Shown in pieces: positions 52,807 to 64,000 of a stretch of DNA of 64,000 nucleotides. The notes beneath the pieces were generated by a model. It saw only the letters and a list, made by a program, of their open reading frames with translations, was not told the DNA's origin and ran no database searches. Both the position numbers and the translations under genes were made by a program. The DNA lies in contig NC_041004.1 of the NCBI RefSeq assembly GCF_004193775.1, positions 37,658,411 to 37,722,410 of the forward strand, given 5' to 3'. How positions within the stretch are numbered: position 1 is the stretch's first letter; the number at the start of each line of letters is the position of its first letter. Source of the stretch: Glycine soja (taxonomy: Eukaryota > Streptophyta > Magnoliopsida > Fabales > Fabaceae).

Positions 52807-54625
52807 TGTGTTTGGATAGAACAATTCAACGAGAGAGGAGGGTTATTTTTTTAAGGAATTTAAAAAGATTCATGATAAAATAGCTTGTTTGAATAGAATA
52901 TTTGAAAGGAAATTTAATTTTTGGTACTTTTATGAATCATTTTGATTGACTAAAAAAGTGAGATTTCAAATTCTCTAAAAAAATATAGAATTTGAAATTC
53001 TTTTTTCGAAGATGTTCACTCTAACTCACATTCTTGTTCGCGACTCTTTCTTGCCCAACACTTGTAACTATCGATGACCCAAGTTTTTACGGCCGACATC
53101 GACATAAGTTGTTTTTCACTGACGTTGACCGAGGTTTTTTCAGTTAGAATTTTTTTGTATGATGTCAACCAAAGTTATTTTTTGTCGATATCGACTAAGA
53201 TTTTTTTAAGATGATGTCGGTTAGGGTTATGTTCTCACTGACGTTAGTCATAAGATTTTTTTGCTGACATTGGCCAATGATTTTTTTTTTTGCTGTTATC
53301 ATTCAGGTTTTTTCAGTTGATGTTAACCAATGATTTTTTTAGCCAACGTTGGCTAGATTTTTTCTACTGACATCAGTCATGACTAACTTTTGAATAGACA
53401 CCTGCTAAAGTTTTTCAGCCGACGTCAGTTAGGTTTTTTCAGCCAACATCAATCAACGCTATTTTTTAGCCAACATCAGCCATCTAGGTTTTGTCGATGT
53501 TAGCTAGGGTGTTTTGGCTGATATCAACTAGATTTTCTTAGCCAACATTGACTAGGATTTTTTTTGCTGACATCGACTAGGATTTCCTGGTTGACATTAG
53601 CTAGAGCTATTTCTTAGCCACATTAACTAGGTTTTTTGGTTAATGTTGACTAGAGTTTTTTCTAGTAATACCAACTAGGTATTTTTGACCGACATCGGAC
53701 ATGACTATTTTTAATTGACATCAACTAGGTTCTTATAGTCGACATCCACTAGAGTTTTTTCGGTCAACATCGATCAGAGCTATTTTTTAACCAACATCAG
53801 TCAAGGCTATTTTATAGCCGATGTTGGGTAGAGTTTTTTGTCCGACATTGGTCAAGGCTATTTTTTAGCCAACTTCGACTAGGGATTTTTCGGCCAACGT
53901 TGACCAATGATGTTTTTCGGCCAACATTAGGTAGGTTCTATTAGTCGGCATCGACCAAGCTATTTTTTAGCCGATATTGGATAGATTTTTTTGTCAACTC
54001 CTGCTAGAATTTTTTAGGTCAATGTTGACTAAAAATAGCCTTGGTCAATGTCGTTCGAAAAGATCCTAGTCGGGGTCAGCTAAACAAACCCTAGCCGACG
54101 TTGGTTAAAAAAACCTAGCCAACATTGGCTAAAAATAGACTCAACCAACATTAATCGAAAAATAGTTCCGACTGACGTCAACTGACAAATATTCTCGGCA
54201 TACCTGGATAAAAAAACCTATTTGATGTCGATCGAAAAATAGATTTGGTTGATGTCGGTTTAAAAACATCACTGGTTATGGTCAGACAAAACAACCCTAG
54301 TTAAAATTATCAATATTTTATATTTTTAAATTATTAAAAATTGAAAAATATTTTTTTATTAATATTTCAAAATTAGATTGTGTTTGTTTTCTATAAAGTT
54401 TAATATTAAAATTTCTTCTATTTAAAATATAAAATTAAAATTTTGCATATGAAGAAAATTTGAATTGTCCTATCCAAACAAAGAATTTAAAATTAAAGAA
54501 ATTTGAATTGATTTATCCAAACAAAGCATTTGAAAAATGAAAAAAAATTAAAATTAAAGTAATTCAAATTCTAGACATTTCAAATTTCCTGAAATCTTGA
54601 AATTTCTGATCCAAATACAAGGTTA
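52807..54625. mobile_element. TIR transposon carrying an internal minisatellite
   Basis: The left end TGTGTTTGGATAGAACAATT (52807) is matched inverted at 54462-54483 (reverse reads CTTTGTTTGGATAGGACAAT). Further diverged inverted copies follow up to about 54625 (CTTGTATTTGGATCAGAAAT). Both flanks carry AAATTTGAATT/GAATTTGAAATTC motifs. Between them lies a 1.2-kb degenerate tandem array. No transposase is visible, and the target duplication is not resolved. Confidence 0.55.
53085..54300. repeat. Degenerate minisatellite, unit about 24-29 bp, with an orientation switch
   Basis: Some 40-45 diverged units of the form GCCGACATCGACTAGG followed by TTTTTTCG or CTATTTTTTA run from about 53085 to 54010. 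From about 54015 to 54300 the units are inverted, reading CCGACGTTGGTTAAAAAAAC. The core GCCGACATCGGC is itself near-palindromic. GC content is well above the flanking DNA. Confidence 0.85.
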
Positions 54626-55500
54626 TTGTATTTATTCAGATCAACGAATCACATGTACAAAAAATAAATAAATACATTTATATTAAATAAAAAATATACA
54701 TATCTTATTTATATAAACTAAAACAAATAGGTGAATCGCTTTAATAAAATGCAAAACAAATAGATGAATCAAAGCTCATTTATATATTTTAATAAAATTA
54801 TTATTTTTTCATATATAACCATATTTATTCACATAGCAGATCTTTCTATATACAATAAAAAATTATACTTTAAAAAAAGATGCATAAACAGTTTAGACTA
54901 TGTTCGAAAAAAACTAATTGAACGCTAAAAATAGAAAATTGAAAAATTAACTTATTAAATTAGAAATGTTCGATAAAATCAATTGTTAAAGTAGTTAAAA
55001 TTATAAAATAATAAAAAATAATAATACCATAATTTATTTTAAAATATATCATAAAAATTAATAAATATATCAAGGATAAAAATAAAAAAATATAAAAACT
55101 AAAAACTACTAAATTTTTTTTCACCAACTAGTGAAAAAAAACTAGAAAGTAACTAAATTGTTTTTTCCAACATAGCTTAAGTAAAATAAATTCAACAATC
55201 AAGTTTTCAATCCTATTTACATTCATTAAAAAAAGAATCTTTTTTACACTCAAAAGCTAACCTGTTATTCTATTATCGGCAGCACTTTTTGTAATTTGTA
55301 CCCGATAAAAATCAATGCAAACATTTGGCCAGAAATAATAATAGTAGTATAAAAACAACAACCAATTATTGGGGAAGCATTCCTTTCTGTCCCACTGCTG
55401 GAATTATTGTCCACTGAAGTATAATAAATACAGCCGTAAATAAACTAGGTTGCATTATATTCATATCGGCATAGCAAAATGAACAATGCATATATTATAG
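54626..55500. other. AT-rich intergenic DNA
   Basis: No gene or clear repeat is seen. Confidence 0.5.
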
Positions 55501-55668
55501 TATGCAGCTTCTTTATTTTATTGTCACGGTCCAGAGACATCGATACCCACATGTATTCAACTATCAAGTTTTATTACAAAATCAACTATTATATGCAGCT
55601 TCTTTATTTTCATGTCAGGAACACACATGCGTTCATCTATCAATCTTTGTACAAAATAGCAATATTAT
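55501..55668. repeat. Two-copy direct repeat, period 91 bp
   Basis: TATGCAGCTTCTTTATTTT at 55501 recurs at 55592, and both copies continue with similar CACATG, TTCAnCTATCAA and TACAAAAT motifs. It overlaps two short frames that have no other support. Confidence 0.7.
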
Positions 55669-56175
55669 TGTAAGAAAATTGCAGGGGTCCAAGTCATAAT
55701 AGACAATAGAAAATAAAGAGAAAACCGTAGAACAAGTAAGGTATCTACTATCTATCAATAAACAAATGAAACTAACAATAGTACGGGTTGTGCGCACCAG
55801 AAAATAAAAGGTACGTATATTCTTCCCCTTTTATGAATCAGCAACTTCAAAAAGCTTAGTGGAGGGGGAGGAGAAAAGGGGAAGGGAAACAGAAAAAATC
55901 AGAATTCAGTAATCACTTAAGCTCAATATCAATAGCCATTGTTGGGGGGTAAAGTTCAAACTCCCATTGAGAAACTTTACTACATCTAATTAAAGATGAA
56001 ATTGATTAAAACATAACTTAATTTCAACTCACAGCCTACAAAATTACAAATTTAACCATGAAGTTCAAAACAGAAAATCCTATGACATAATGAAAATGCA
56101 AATCCACAAAATCTGGTGCTGAACAATGAAAGCAAAGCAAGCTGCTCCTTTTGTAGTTTGTGCACTATCCATGAC

Positions 56176-58503
56176 TCAAAGCATGCAATCAGTTCTTGCA
56201 GGCAGCCTCCTGAAGAAATTCAGAGGCACCGAAGGAAGCTTGTGGCGGAACCTCGGGTGTCTCAACACATAGATTCCAGTGAAAAGTGCGACAATTTGGA
56301 AAGGAGTGACATAGAGTACAATGGCAGCAACCAGACAGAAAATCACAAAGAGGGCAGTGGCTCTTGGATCTCTCCAGCTGAGCAAAGACTGCAGCCTCTC
56401 CCCTTGAGTGGCCAAATCACCAACCACAGTCTGTATCCTCCCAGCAATGCTTCTAAGTCGGTCGTATCGCATCCTCACGATGTCTGAAGGCCTGGTGGTT
56501 GGGAATGTGTCAAACTCTTCATCCAGTTCATCAGGATGCGCAGAATCTGCATGGGAGAGGCGAGTGTCCATGTGAGGTGGGTGCCTTGGCCTCCATCTGT
56601 AGTACCAAACTCCGATCAAGAAGAGGTAAAGGAAGATTGTTGGTAAGATAAGCTCAGGGTACATGACCAATATTATGAACAGGATATGGATCAGAACTGT
56701 TGTGATTGGATTTTTCCAGTTGCAAATCTGGTCAAACCATTTTCCTACAGCAATTAATCCACCCAAAACTCCCATAATCCTGAAAAAGTTCGCCTTGCTT
56801 CTTCTCATACTCCACATGTGGGAACCCACATCTAGCATATATTCCACTATCTCCTTTCTCAGCGGTGGCTCGGCACGACTCAGTCTCATTGAAACAATCT
56901 GAGTAGCTTGATGCCTCAGATTATCAAGCTGGCTGACAGTTAGTGGGTGAATATAATGCATCTTTGGCAACAAAGGTAGTGAATACATGTGCATCATATT
57001 AAGCAAAGAAGAACAAGTAAACCTAACAGCCAAGTGGATTTCACCCATTTTCTTCACACCATTTGGATGAAGAACTAGAAGTGGATAGGAATGTGTATAG
57101 ACACGGTCAGTCTCGAGGGTAGAAAGACGAATTCTTACCTTCCCAATTTTGGAATCTTTTGCCCCTCCAGGCTTATCACCACCATGCAAATGACAGTTAT
57201 CAAATACACCAATTGTAATGACAGTGCAAGGATCAAAAACCTCCCAAGTATACTGTTCATTCCACCGGGGTGCAAAGCTATCAATGATTGTCCTTGTTCG
57301 CACCCATTTCTGCCCATATTTTGCTACACAATAAGCATCAGTAGTCCCCTTACCATCTTTTGTTTTCATTGGCATCAAACCCTGAGCATTCAATATACCC
57401 AATTCAAGAACTCCAATACTGGACTTCCACAGCTGCTTCGCAGTTGGACGAAGATCACTGCTGTAGTGAGTTGATTCGTCCAAAACATGATAACCGCCTT
57501 CCAGACAGATCCTCATATGAATCTTGCTTGAAAACTTGATTTCCTTCTTCTTTTCCCCTTCCATAATAACAATGTACTTTTCAATATTATACCACTTAGT
57601 ATTCACAGGCTTTTGATCCAGTCTCCGATCCACCATCTGCAAAGGAATTGCACACTTCCCCAGCGACTCCTCTTTGTTAGGTGCAACTCTGTCTTCCACA
57701 CTCAGAGTCAGAGGCTCTTCAAACGGCTCAGCAGCCACAAACATCAAATCCTCATTCCACATTGGATTGATAGTCCTGCTCTGAGAGATTCTAGTCCTCA
57801 AGGTCTGATTTCCCAGAGCAGCCTTCACAAAAACTTCAGGGTATCTACCCTTATCACTTGGCTGCAAGTCTTGCGCCTCTATTATATTAACCCTCAAATA
57901 CCAAAGCTTAGGAGATAGATATACCTTTGATCTAATGTTTGCAAGAGCATCAGTCCCGCTAACGGTTGCAGCATCCGAGTGCCACGCTTCGGGAAACGCC
58001 TCATCAGCTTGTGTACCCATCCAAACAGCCAGCATTAGCTCCCCCTTCGCCTTGTCACCCTTTCTGTCCTCCAGCCTATACCACTGCGGTGCCAAGGGAC
58101 TGTCCGGTGGAACACGCTTTGGGATCTCATTGAGGTCAAATAAGACACGACCAATGAAGTCATCTTTCACGACATCCTTGTCCTTCACAGTGACCTCCAG
58201 TATGGAAGCCTGAATGCGGTCTTTGGAGAAAGCGAAAACCTGGTTCCATTCGGGATTAGACTTCTTCTCGAAGTGCCGAGTGGTGCCTTTGTAGTTCCCC
58301 AGCTTGACTTCAGTATAAGGGTCACAACTGCCAGTGACATCCTTTGCAGGTAAGTCCTTAGCTTTCACAACCCTCACATAGAGATACTGCATTTGCTCGA
58401 CTAGGTCATAAGTGCTAGTGAGCTTGTCGCCAGAGACTTTTCCCCCTCCAAGGTGGGGTTTGGTCTCCTTCAACAGAAAATCTTCTGGTGGAGGCCTCTG
58501 CAT
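56176..58503 (-). CDS. FTIP3: Multiple C2 domain and transmembrane region protein (FTIP3/FTIP4-type MCTP)
   Basis: One uninterrupted coding exon of 775 residues. MQRPPPEDFLLKETKPHLGG is the start typical of Arabidopsis FTIP3/FTIP4 (MCTP3/MCTP4). Three C2 domains lie at about 39-145, 200-305 and 363-485. C2A keeps likely Ca2+-binding acids (Asp55, Asp61, Asp108/110, Asp115), while C2B has lost the second loop-1 acid (SDKGRYPEV). The plant phosphoribosyltransferase C-terminal (PRT_C) region, about 620-775, contains hydrophobic hairpins near 600-635 and 717-747. It ends RTDCML. Family members sit in the ER at plasmodesmata and link ER to plasma membrane. FTIP3/4 affect trafficking of SHOOTMERISTEMLESS, and FTIP1 moves FT. 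FTIP3 and FTIP4 cannot be told apart by eye; the symbol marks the class. Confidence 0.94.
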   Translation of the reverse strand: MQRPPPEDFLLKETKPHLGGGKVSGDKLTSTYDLVEQMQYLYVRVVKAKDLPAKDVTGSCDPYTEVKLGNYKGTTRHFEKKSNPEWNQVFAFSKDRIQASILEVTVKDKDVVKDDFIGRVLFDLNEIPKRVPPDSPLAPQWYRLEDRKGDKAKGELMLAVWMGTQADEAFPEAWHSDAATVSGTDALANIRSKVYLSPKLWYLRVNIIEAQDLQPSDKGRYPEVFVKAALGNQTLRTRISQSRTINPMWNEDLMFVAAEPFEEPLTLSVEDRVAPNKEESLGKCAIPLQMVDRRLDQKPVNTKWYNIEKYIVIMEGEKKKEIKFSSKIHMRICLEGGYHVLDESTHYSSDLRPTAKQLWKSSIGVLELGILNAQGLMPMKTKDGKGTTDAYCVAKYGQKWVRTRTIIDSFAPRWNEQYTWEVFDPCTVITIGVFDNCHLHGGDKPGGAKDSKIGKVRIRLSTLETDRVYTHSYPLLVLHPNGVKKMGEIHLAVRFTCSSLLNMMHMYSLPLLPKMHYIHPLTVSQLDNLRHQATQIVSMRLSRAEPPLRKEIVEYMLDVGSHMWSMRRSKANFFRIMGVLGGLIAVGKWFDQICNWKNPITTVLIHILFIILVMYPELILPTIFLYLFLIGVWYYRWRPRHPPHMDTRLSHADSAHPDELDEEFDTFPTTRPSDIVRMRYDRLRSIAGRIQTVVGDLATQGERLQSLLSWRDPRATALFVIFCLVAAIVLYVTPFQIVALFTGIYVLRHPRFRHKLPSVPLNFFRRLPARTDCML

Positions 58504-59640
58504 CTTCTCGCTTCAAAGAATCAAAAGACCCTTTTTTTTTCTTCCAAATAATGGAAGCTGTTGCACAACTATTTCAAATGGTCAATGTTCCACCGTAGGA
58601 AGAAACAGTTGTGCTTTAAAAGAAATTAAAAAAAAAAAAAGCACAACGGTTCAGGAGCCTAAACAACAGAAAAAACACAGTCAAATAGCCGTTACAGGGT
58701 AGCAAATCGAGCCACCTAAATATTCGGGAAACTTCAAAACACACAAAAAACCATAGAAGATGATAAGGAAACTCAGAGATAATAAATTAATGCATAAATA
58801 AACAAGGATGCAAGCATAGATCTATGGTCACACCAAGAGTGTGCAAGCTTAAAAGTCTAGATCCGATTGTGTTCGGTAAAAGCACAAAATCACAAGACGT
58901 AAAAACAATCTGAACCTAGAATGTTAAAGGTAGCAGCCGATAGAATGTAGCATGAGATTAGGGAGATACCCACTTCAAAGTTTCATACTTTCTGCATTCT
59001 AAGACCCTGCAAACTAGTGTTCACTTATTTTCAGGAAACAAACATCACCCTCGGTTTACTTTTTACTTCGCTTGTTTCAGCACTTTCTTTTATTATACCA
59101 CCTAACCCACCCACAGAAATTTTAACAGAAGAAAAAAAAAATAGGAAAACACCTACACACTGATTATAAGCAGGTTCATGTTCTTCACATTTCAACAGAT
59201 TTTCCCAGATTTTTATTTAAAAAAAAACATTTTTTACCAAATGGGTGCTGAAAAAAAAAACAAATAGAATTTTAAAAAATTGAGAAATTTCAGTACCACC
59301 CAGATCATGAAGGAGAAGAAGAGAGAGAGAGACAGAGAGATAGAGAGATAAAGGAAGAGGCTTTTAGGTTTAAGAAGTATAATGCTGAGATGTATTTACC
59401 TTGGGAAAGAAAAGGGTTTCTTCTGAAATGAAATGGGGATGGTTTTGTTTGTTTGTTGATTTGAAGAAAAAGCAGAAGCTGCAATGGAGGAGATAAGGGT
59501 GAGAGTGAAGAGAGAAAAAGAAAGGGGGAGGAGAGGAAGGAGAGGGTGCTTTTTGTGTTTTGGTATTTCTTTTTCCTTTTCTTTCTTTGTTGGTGTTGGT
59601 GGTGTGGGGCTAGGATCTAATGAATCTATGCAAAATATAC
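58504..59640 (-). promoter_or_regulatory. 5' UTR with a probable leader intron, and promoter of the MCTP gene
   Basis: On the minus strand a good donor, CCAAG|GTAAATAC, ends a non-coding exon at about 59401. A plausible acceptor lies just before the start codon (TTTGAAG, about 58512), implying a leader intron of roughly 0.9 kb. A TATA-like TATATTTT occurs at 59639-59632, suggesting transcription from about 59605. Purine-rich GA repeats fill 59310-59360. The layout is inferred from sequence signals only. Confidence 0.5.
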
Positions 59641-62600
59641 AGAGAAGGTGCCCCTTTGCTTTTTTGCACAGTGCTGGCTGGACCTCTGTTGCTGTACAGG
59701 GAGGTGGAGTGGCGGTGGACCCGCCTCACACGTGTGAAGGACTTCGGTCGGTACTCACACGTGTGTGCCTCACTCGATCATAAACATATCCATCCATAAT
59801 TTAAATTCTATTAACACTTTTTTGAAGGTATATACTATATACTAGTCTCTAACACTTAATATACACTCATTTGGAAATTTATTTTTCTTATTCTCTGAAT
59901 TAGGAGAAAGAGAGGCAGCATATGTCTCTACATATTATTTATAAAATAACAAGCTTAGTTATATATTTTATCATTTAATTATTCTGCATATTTTATTACT
60001 TAAGTTTTTTCACATTATACTATGTTTTTATTTTGTTCGTATTTTTATCTATTCCTTAAATGAGTAATAGTGTGTTGATGAATGTGGCACAAAAAAAGAG
60101 TTTTAAAAAAAGTAAATAAGAGAACGTAAAAATGTGTTATAATTAAATGTTTATATTATTTTTCTAATTTTTAAAAATACATTTCAGACAAAAATAATTT
60201 AATTAATAGAAAAAAACTCAATCATTTTAAACTATTCTTTTTCATTTTATCTATATACTTAGTTTTTTTAGTTGCCTATATCTTTCACATACTTTCTTTT
60301 ATCTTTATTTAAATTATTTATCACATATTTAAAATATAGTTAATATAATAATATTTATTATAATTTTTAATTGCATAAAGACATTTATTCTGTATAATTC
60401 ACGTAAGAAAAAACTACTCATAAGTATATAAAAACTAATAAATGTGTGTAAAACTCGAGGACGCTACATGAGTTACTGTCAAACATAACTTACTTTGCAA
60501 TAAATTCTTCTTGGTATTATTTATGGCTCATAAATAAGTTTCTCTTTTATTTTTTGGAAAAAGGTGAAAACACTGACTTGACCTAGTTTAGTCCATCTGC
60601 ATTGTTGGATTCTTAAAGTGAAAAGTGAATGGGGGAAGGATAAGGATGGAATTTCAGCCTCACACTTTTGGACTATTATTTATTGATGATGCTGGCAAAT
60701 TTGGTAAGCTATGCACTTCTATTATATTTATTGACTGAATGAACATCACACATGGCTCCCTGTGTGACCCACTAATGATACTTTTCTTTTAAGTAATCTA
60801 TAGCGATTGAACAAATTGAGTAGGGAAGTTTGTTCACCATTTATTTGTGCATTATTTCCGAATTGGTTATGGGTTTTATTATTGTTGATTCAAAATTGGC
60901 GAAATGCAGAAACCTATAGAGAATGACACAAGCAGTCAAATTTGTCATGTGCATTTATCAAAAGATCTATTGTTTACACTACATTAGTATTAGTATTTTA
61001 ACCTATGCGTATACACTTCGATTATTCTACTCCACATTGTATTTATTCTATTATCATGAATGAATCTATGAGTTTACCCTTCTAAAAAAAACTTATGCAA
61101 ATTCACGAAAAAAAAAATCTTTTTATATACAATTATTTAATTATACTAATTATTAAAATCACTTAATCAAATTAAATAACATTAATTTTTAGTTTTGGAG
61201 TGTAGAAAAATTAATTTGACTTAAATTTGAAAATAATAGTATTATTATAACAATATTTTAAAGAAAATAGAAATTATTAGAACTTAAAATGAAATAAAAT
61301 TTAACTTAAATTTGAAAATATAATATCATGCTTATAACAACAAAATTAATCAAATTAAATTTAAATAATATTATTTGTCATAAGATCATTTGGCAAATTC
61401 AACCTGCTTTATCATCCTTATTCACTGCTAACCATTTTTGTGTTTTTGTAAATAATATTAAAATCTCCCTGTAAAAAATATTAAAATCTCTGTTGATTTG
61501 TATTTAATTATCCTCATGTTACAATCTAATTTGTAGGATGGATTTTGATTTTGATAACTACGAGGGTTTGGAACAATTTATTTACAATATATCAGTTTTA
61601 ATTTTCTCAATATATTGGTTTTAATATGTTTATTATATTCGAGACCCTTTTAGTTTCATCTTCTAATTACATTTTTTTAGTTTCTTAAATTTGTAGAACT
61701 TTGTTTTTAGTTTACAAAATGAATTTGAGGGACCGAAAATAATAAATTTTTAATCCTTTAAAATAAAATTGAAACACTAAAAACAGCACTCTGAAAATTT
61801 AAAGAACAAAAAAATAGATTTATAATTGGAAGACCAAAACTAAAAATATTTCATTTTAAAAAATTAACAACACATCTAATTATTTAGATTTATCTTGTGT
61901 TATTAAGGACTTCTCTTCCTTGTGGGTAGAGAAGTGTTTGTTGAGTTTTTTTTTTAAAAAAAATATGTTTATAATTTAGACATTCTAAACTTATATATAC
62001 TTTTTTTTATTAATAATTTGAAGATTGAAACTCTCATTCTTCTCACTTTATCAATTAATTAATTTATTTTTATATTTGTTTTTATCTTCCCTTGTTACAT
62101 ACATAATAATCTCCACGAACATAATGATCTCTATAACCTGCAAGGAGAAACTTCCAACCATAGTGGGACTTGACTTTGGAATATTAAAGTTCCTTAAAAT
62201 ATCAAAATTCTTTTTTAGCCAGCGTGTTGCATTGTTTATACAGATTTTCTACATGCCCTCAACTTGGTCACTCATCCTCAGCCTAACGGCTAACACTCAC
62301 ATTATTGCAGCTTTTTGTCAATTCATTAGAAACCTTTTGGCATAGGATTGGAATGTAACTTTGAAACATACCTCGAGAAACATACCTTTTAGGCTGTGAA
62401 TTCTATTTTCAGTCTCTTTTTTAGCTTGTCGCATAAGATTCACTTCTAATTCTCACAATAAAGAAAAAATTACTCTCTATAAATTTAAATTATTATGTAT
62501 TTGATCCATATTTTTAGAGGATGGACGCGAATCCAAACACACTATTTATATAATGCCAGAATTAAAATGAAATGAAAGAGAATATAAATTGCACCCCAAA

Positions 62601-64000
62601 AATCAAAATAGTCTTTTTCACTCAATAATCATGCATTCACGTTTTTTTTTGGGCTTCACTAAGTGTGTTGCTGACTACAGAGTATGAAATATAAGCAATG
62701 ATTTTCAACTATTTGGAGCGTGTATTCCTGTTTTTCATGCTTTACACACCACATAATGCATTTTACATTTTTTTTATATAAACAAATGTTAATTATTACT
62801 TTGATAATTTTTATTAATGAAAGAATTCAAATTCATGACTTTTTTTTTCTTTTGACTATTAAATCAATCTTATAATCTTAAAATACATTTTAGATGAGGA
62901 GGTTGAGGCAAGTTTTTACTCTGTCATTTTTTGAAGTACACATTATTTTTTTCTTGACTCATGCTCTTCAATTTCCTTCTCTTTTGTTAATTATGCTCCG
63001 TCCTTTTATTTTGCTTTTCGTAAAATAACTGAAGCCCCATTGGGTTAAAGTAAAAAGCTGATACGGTGCAGTGCTATTGAGCATTCTGCTGGAGAAAACT
63101 GAAGAGATTGAATATGCAACCGACACAAGCTCATGCAATTATTTTCCACTGTTAGATTAACATTCAGCATAAAGTGGTTATTTTTATCTCAGATTCATAA
63201 TATGCAGTGAAAGTGATTTTTGCTAATTATTCCTAACTTCAGTGATTGACTGTTGGCTGTGTTTTCAGATTGCACACTTCAAGATGTGTGTTCTTAATCT
63301 TACCTGTGACCATGGAATGGATTGTTTCCAAATTCTACTCCGTGACTATTCTATGTACCTATTTTTCAGGTGTATTATTAGCATTTCTTTGGGTTGATTT
63401 GTCACTTCCAGTTGCTATCAAATTCAAAGGACTACAATAACATCATTTCTTTTTCTTTTCCTCAATCATTGGTTACTGCCCCCAAAAGCTCGTGTTTATT
63501 GTAATTTCAGAATCTATGTGGAATTTTAAAGTAAAGTCCAATTTGTTTGGGATGTGGAAGGAGATTCTTATAAAATTAGTTTTTATAAAAATATGAAAAT
63601 GTTTAAAATTAGTTTTTATAAAAATTTTAGTATATTTTTTTAAAATTGAAATGTATTATTATTTTTTAAATATAGGTTCGGATTAATCTAAACCTATAAA
63701 GATAATTTTTTACATTAGTTATGTGATATTTTTTATATCAATTATATATATAACTAATATAAAAAAAAATAATACACATGCGATTGGACTTATTCTCAGC
63801 CAGATAATATCACACTTCATTTTTGAGGATGAAAATCTACTGAAATTTTGAAAGGACAAAATTTGAACATTTATATATTTTATGAAGACAAAAAAACATA
63901 TTATTTTTAGGAAAAATATAAATTATATTAAACCCAAAATAATACAACAATAAATCAGACATACCCAGAAAATGAAACATAAGGCTAAATTATTACATCA
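59641..64000. other. AT-rich intergenic DNA
   Basis: No gene is recognised on either strand. The frames at 62025-62345 and 63246-63440 are hydrophobic or biased and lack domain similarity. No clear transposon ends were found. Confidence 0.5.

Noticed and set aside
56116..58702. Several plus-strand frames of 79-127 codons
   Set aside because: They are antisense shadows of the 775-residue MCTP coding exon or its leader and lack domains of their own.
62025..63440. Two hydrophobic frames (106 and 64 codons)
   Set aside because: Hydrophobicity follows from T-rich DNA; no domain or promoter support.

Overview
This window looks like nuclear DNA from a legume, most likely soybean (Glycine). It is very AT-rich between genes and has spliced plant genes. 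Two cytochrome P450s are of the CYP93A type, a subfamily known from soybean pterocarpan (phytoalexin) metabolism. Species and chromosome are inferred from protein similarity and repeat style, because nothing in the sequence names them.

Layout, left to right. (1) 1-5.6 kb: gene-free and transposon-rich, with a 1.2-kb TIR element with a 10-bp target duplication and a decayed PIF/Harbinger element. (2) 5.9-6.6 kb (+): a POLYCHOME/UVI4/GIG1-type APC/C inhibitor. (3) 11.3-12.3 kb: a decayed element with long inverted ends. (4) 12.4-13.7 kb (+): a P450 pseudogene (CYP712-like). (5) 15.0-17.0 and 18.0-19.8 kb (+): two intact two-exon CYP93A genes in tandem. (6) 21.5-22.8 and 24.9-26.3 kb (+): tandem copies of the gene for 40S ribosomal protein S20 (uS10). 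The first copy has a SINE in its second intron. (7) 27.1-27.2 kb (-): a broken polygalacturonase-inhibitor (PGIP) gene start. (8) 31.0-37.5 kb (-): an 11-exon TGA10-type bZIP gene. (9) 38-56 kb: about 18 kb without a recognisable gene, holding several inverted-repeat elements and a transposon filled with a degenerate minisatellite. (10) 56.2-58.5 kb (-): a 775-residue MCTP/FTIP3-4-type protein with three C2 domains. (11) 59.7-64 kb: AT-rich intergenic DNA.

The neighbours do not form one pathway. They do look like an old conserved block. From memory, Arabidopsis keeps UVI4 next to CYP712A1 on chromosome 2, GIG1 near FTIP3 on chromosome 3, and TGA10, FTIP1, PGIP1/2, CYP93D1 and CYP712A2 together on chromosome 5. 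This window holds one member of each class on a single segment, apart from duplicated CYP93A and RPS20 genes, so it may approximate the order before the eudicot triplication. Gene models were built by hand from splice sites and frame continuity; no database search was run.
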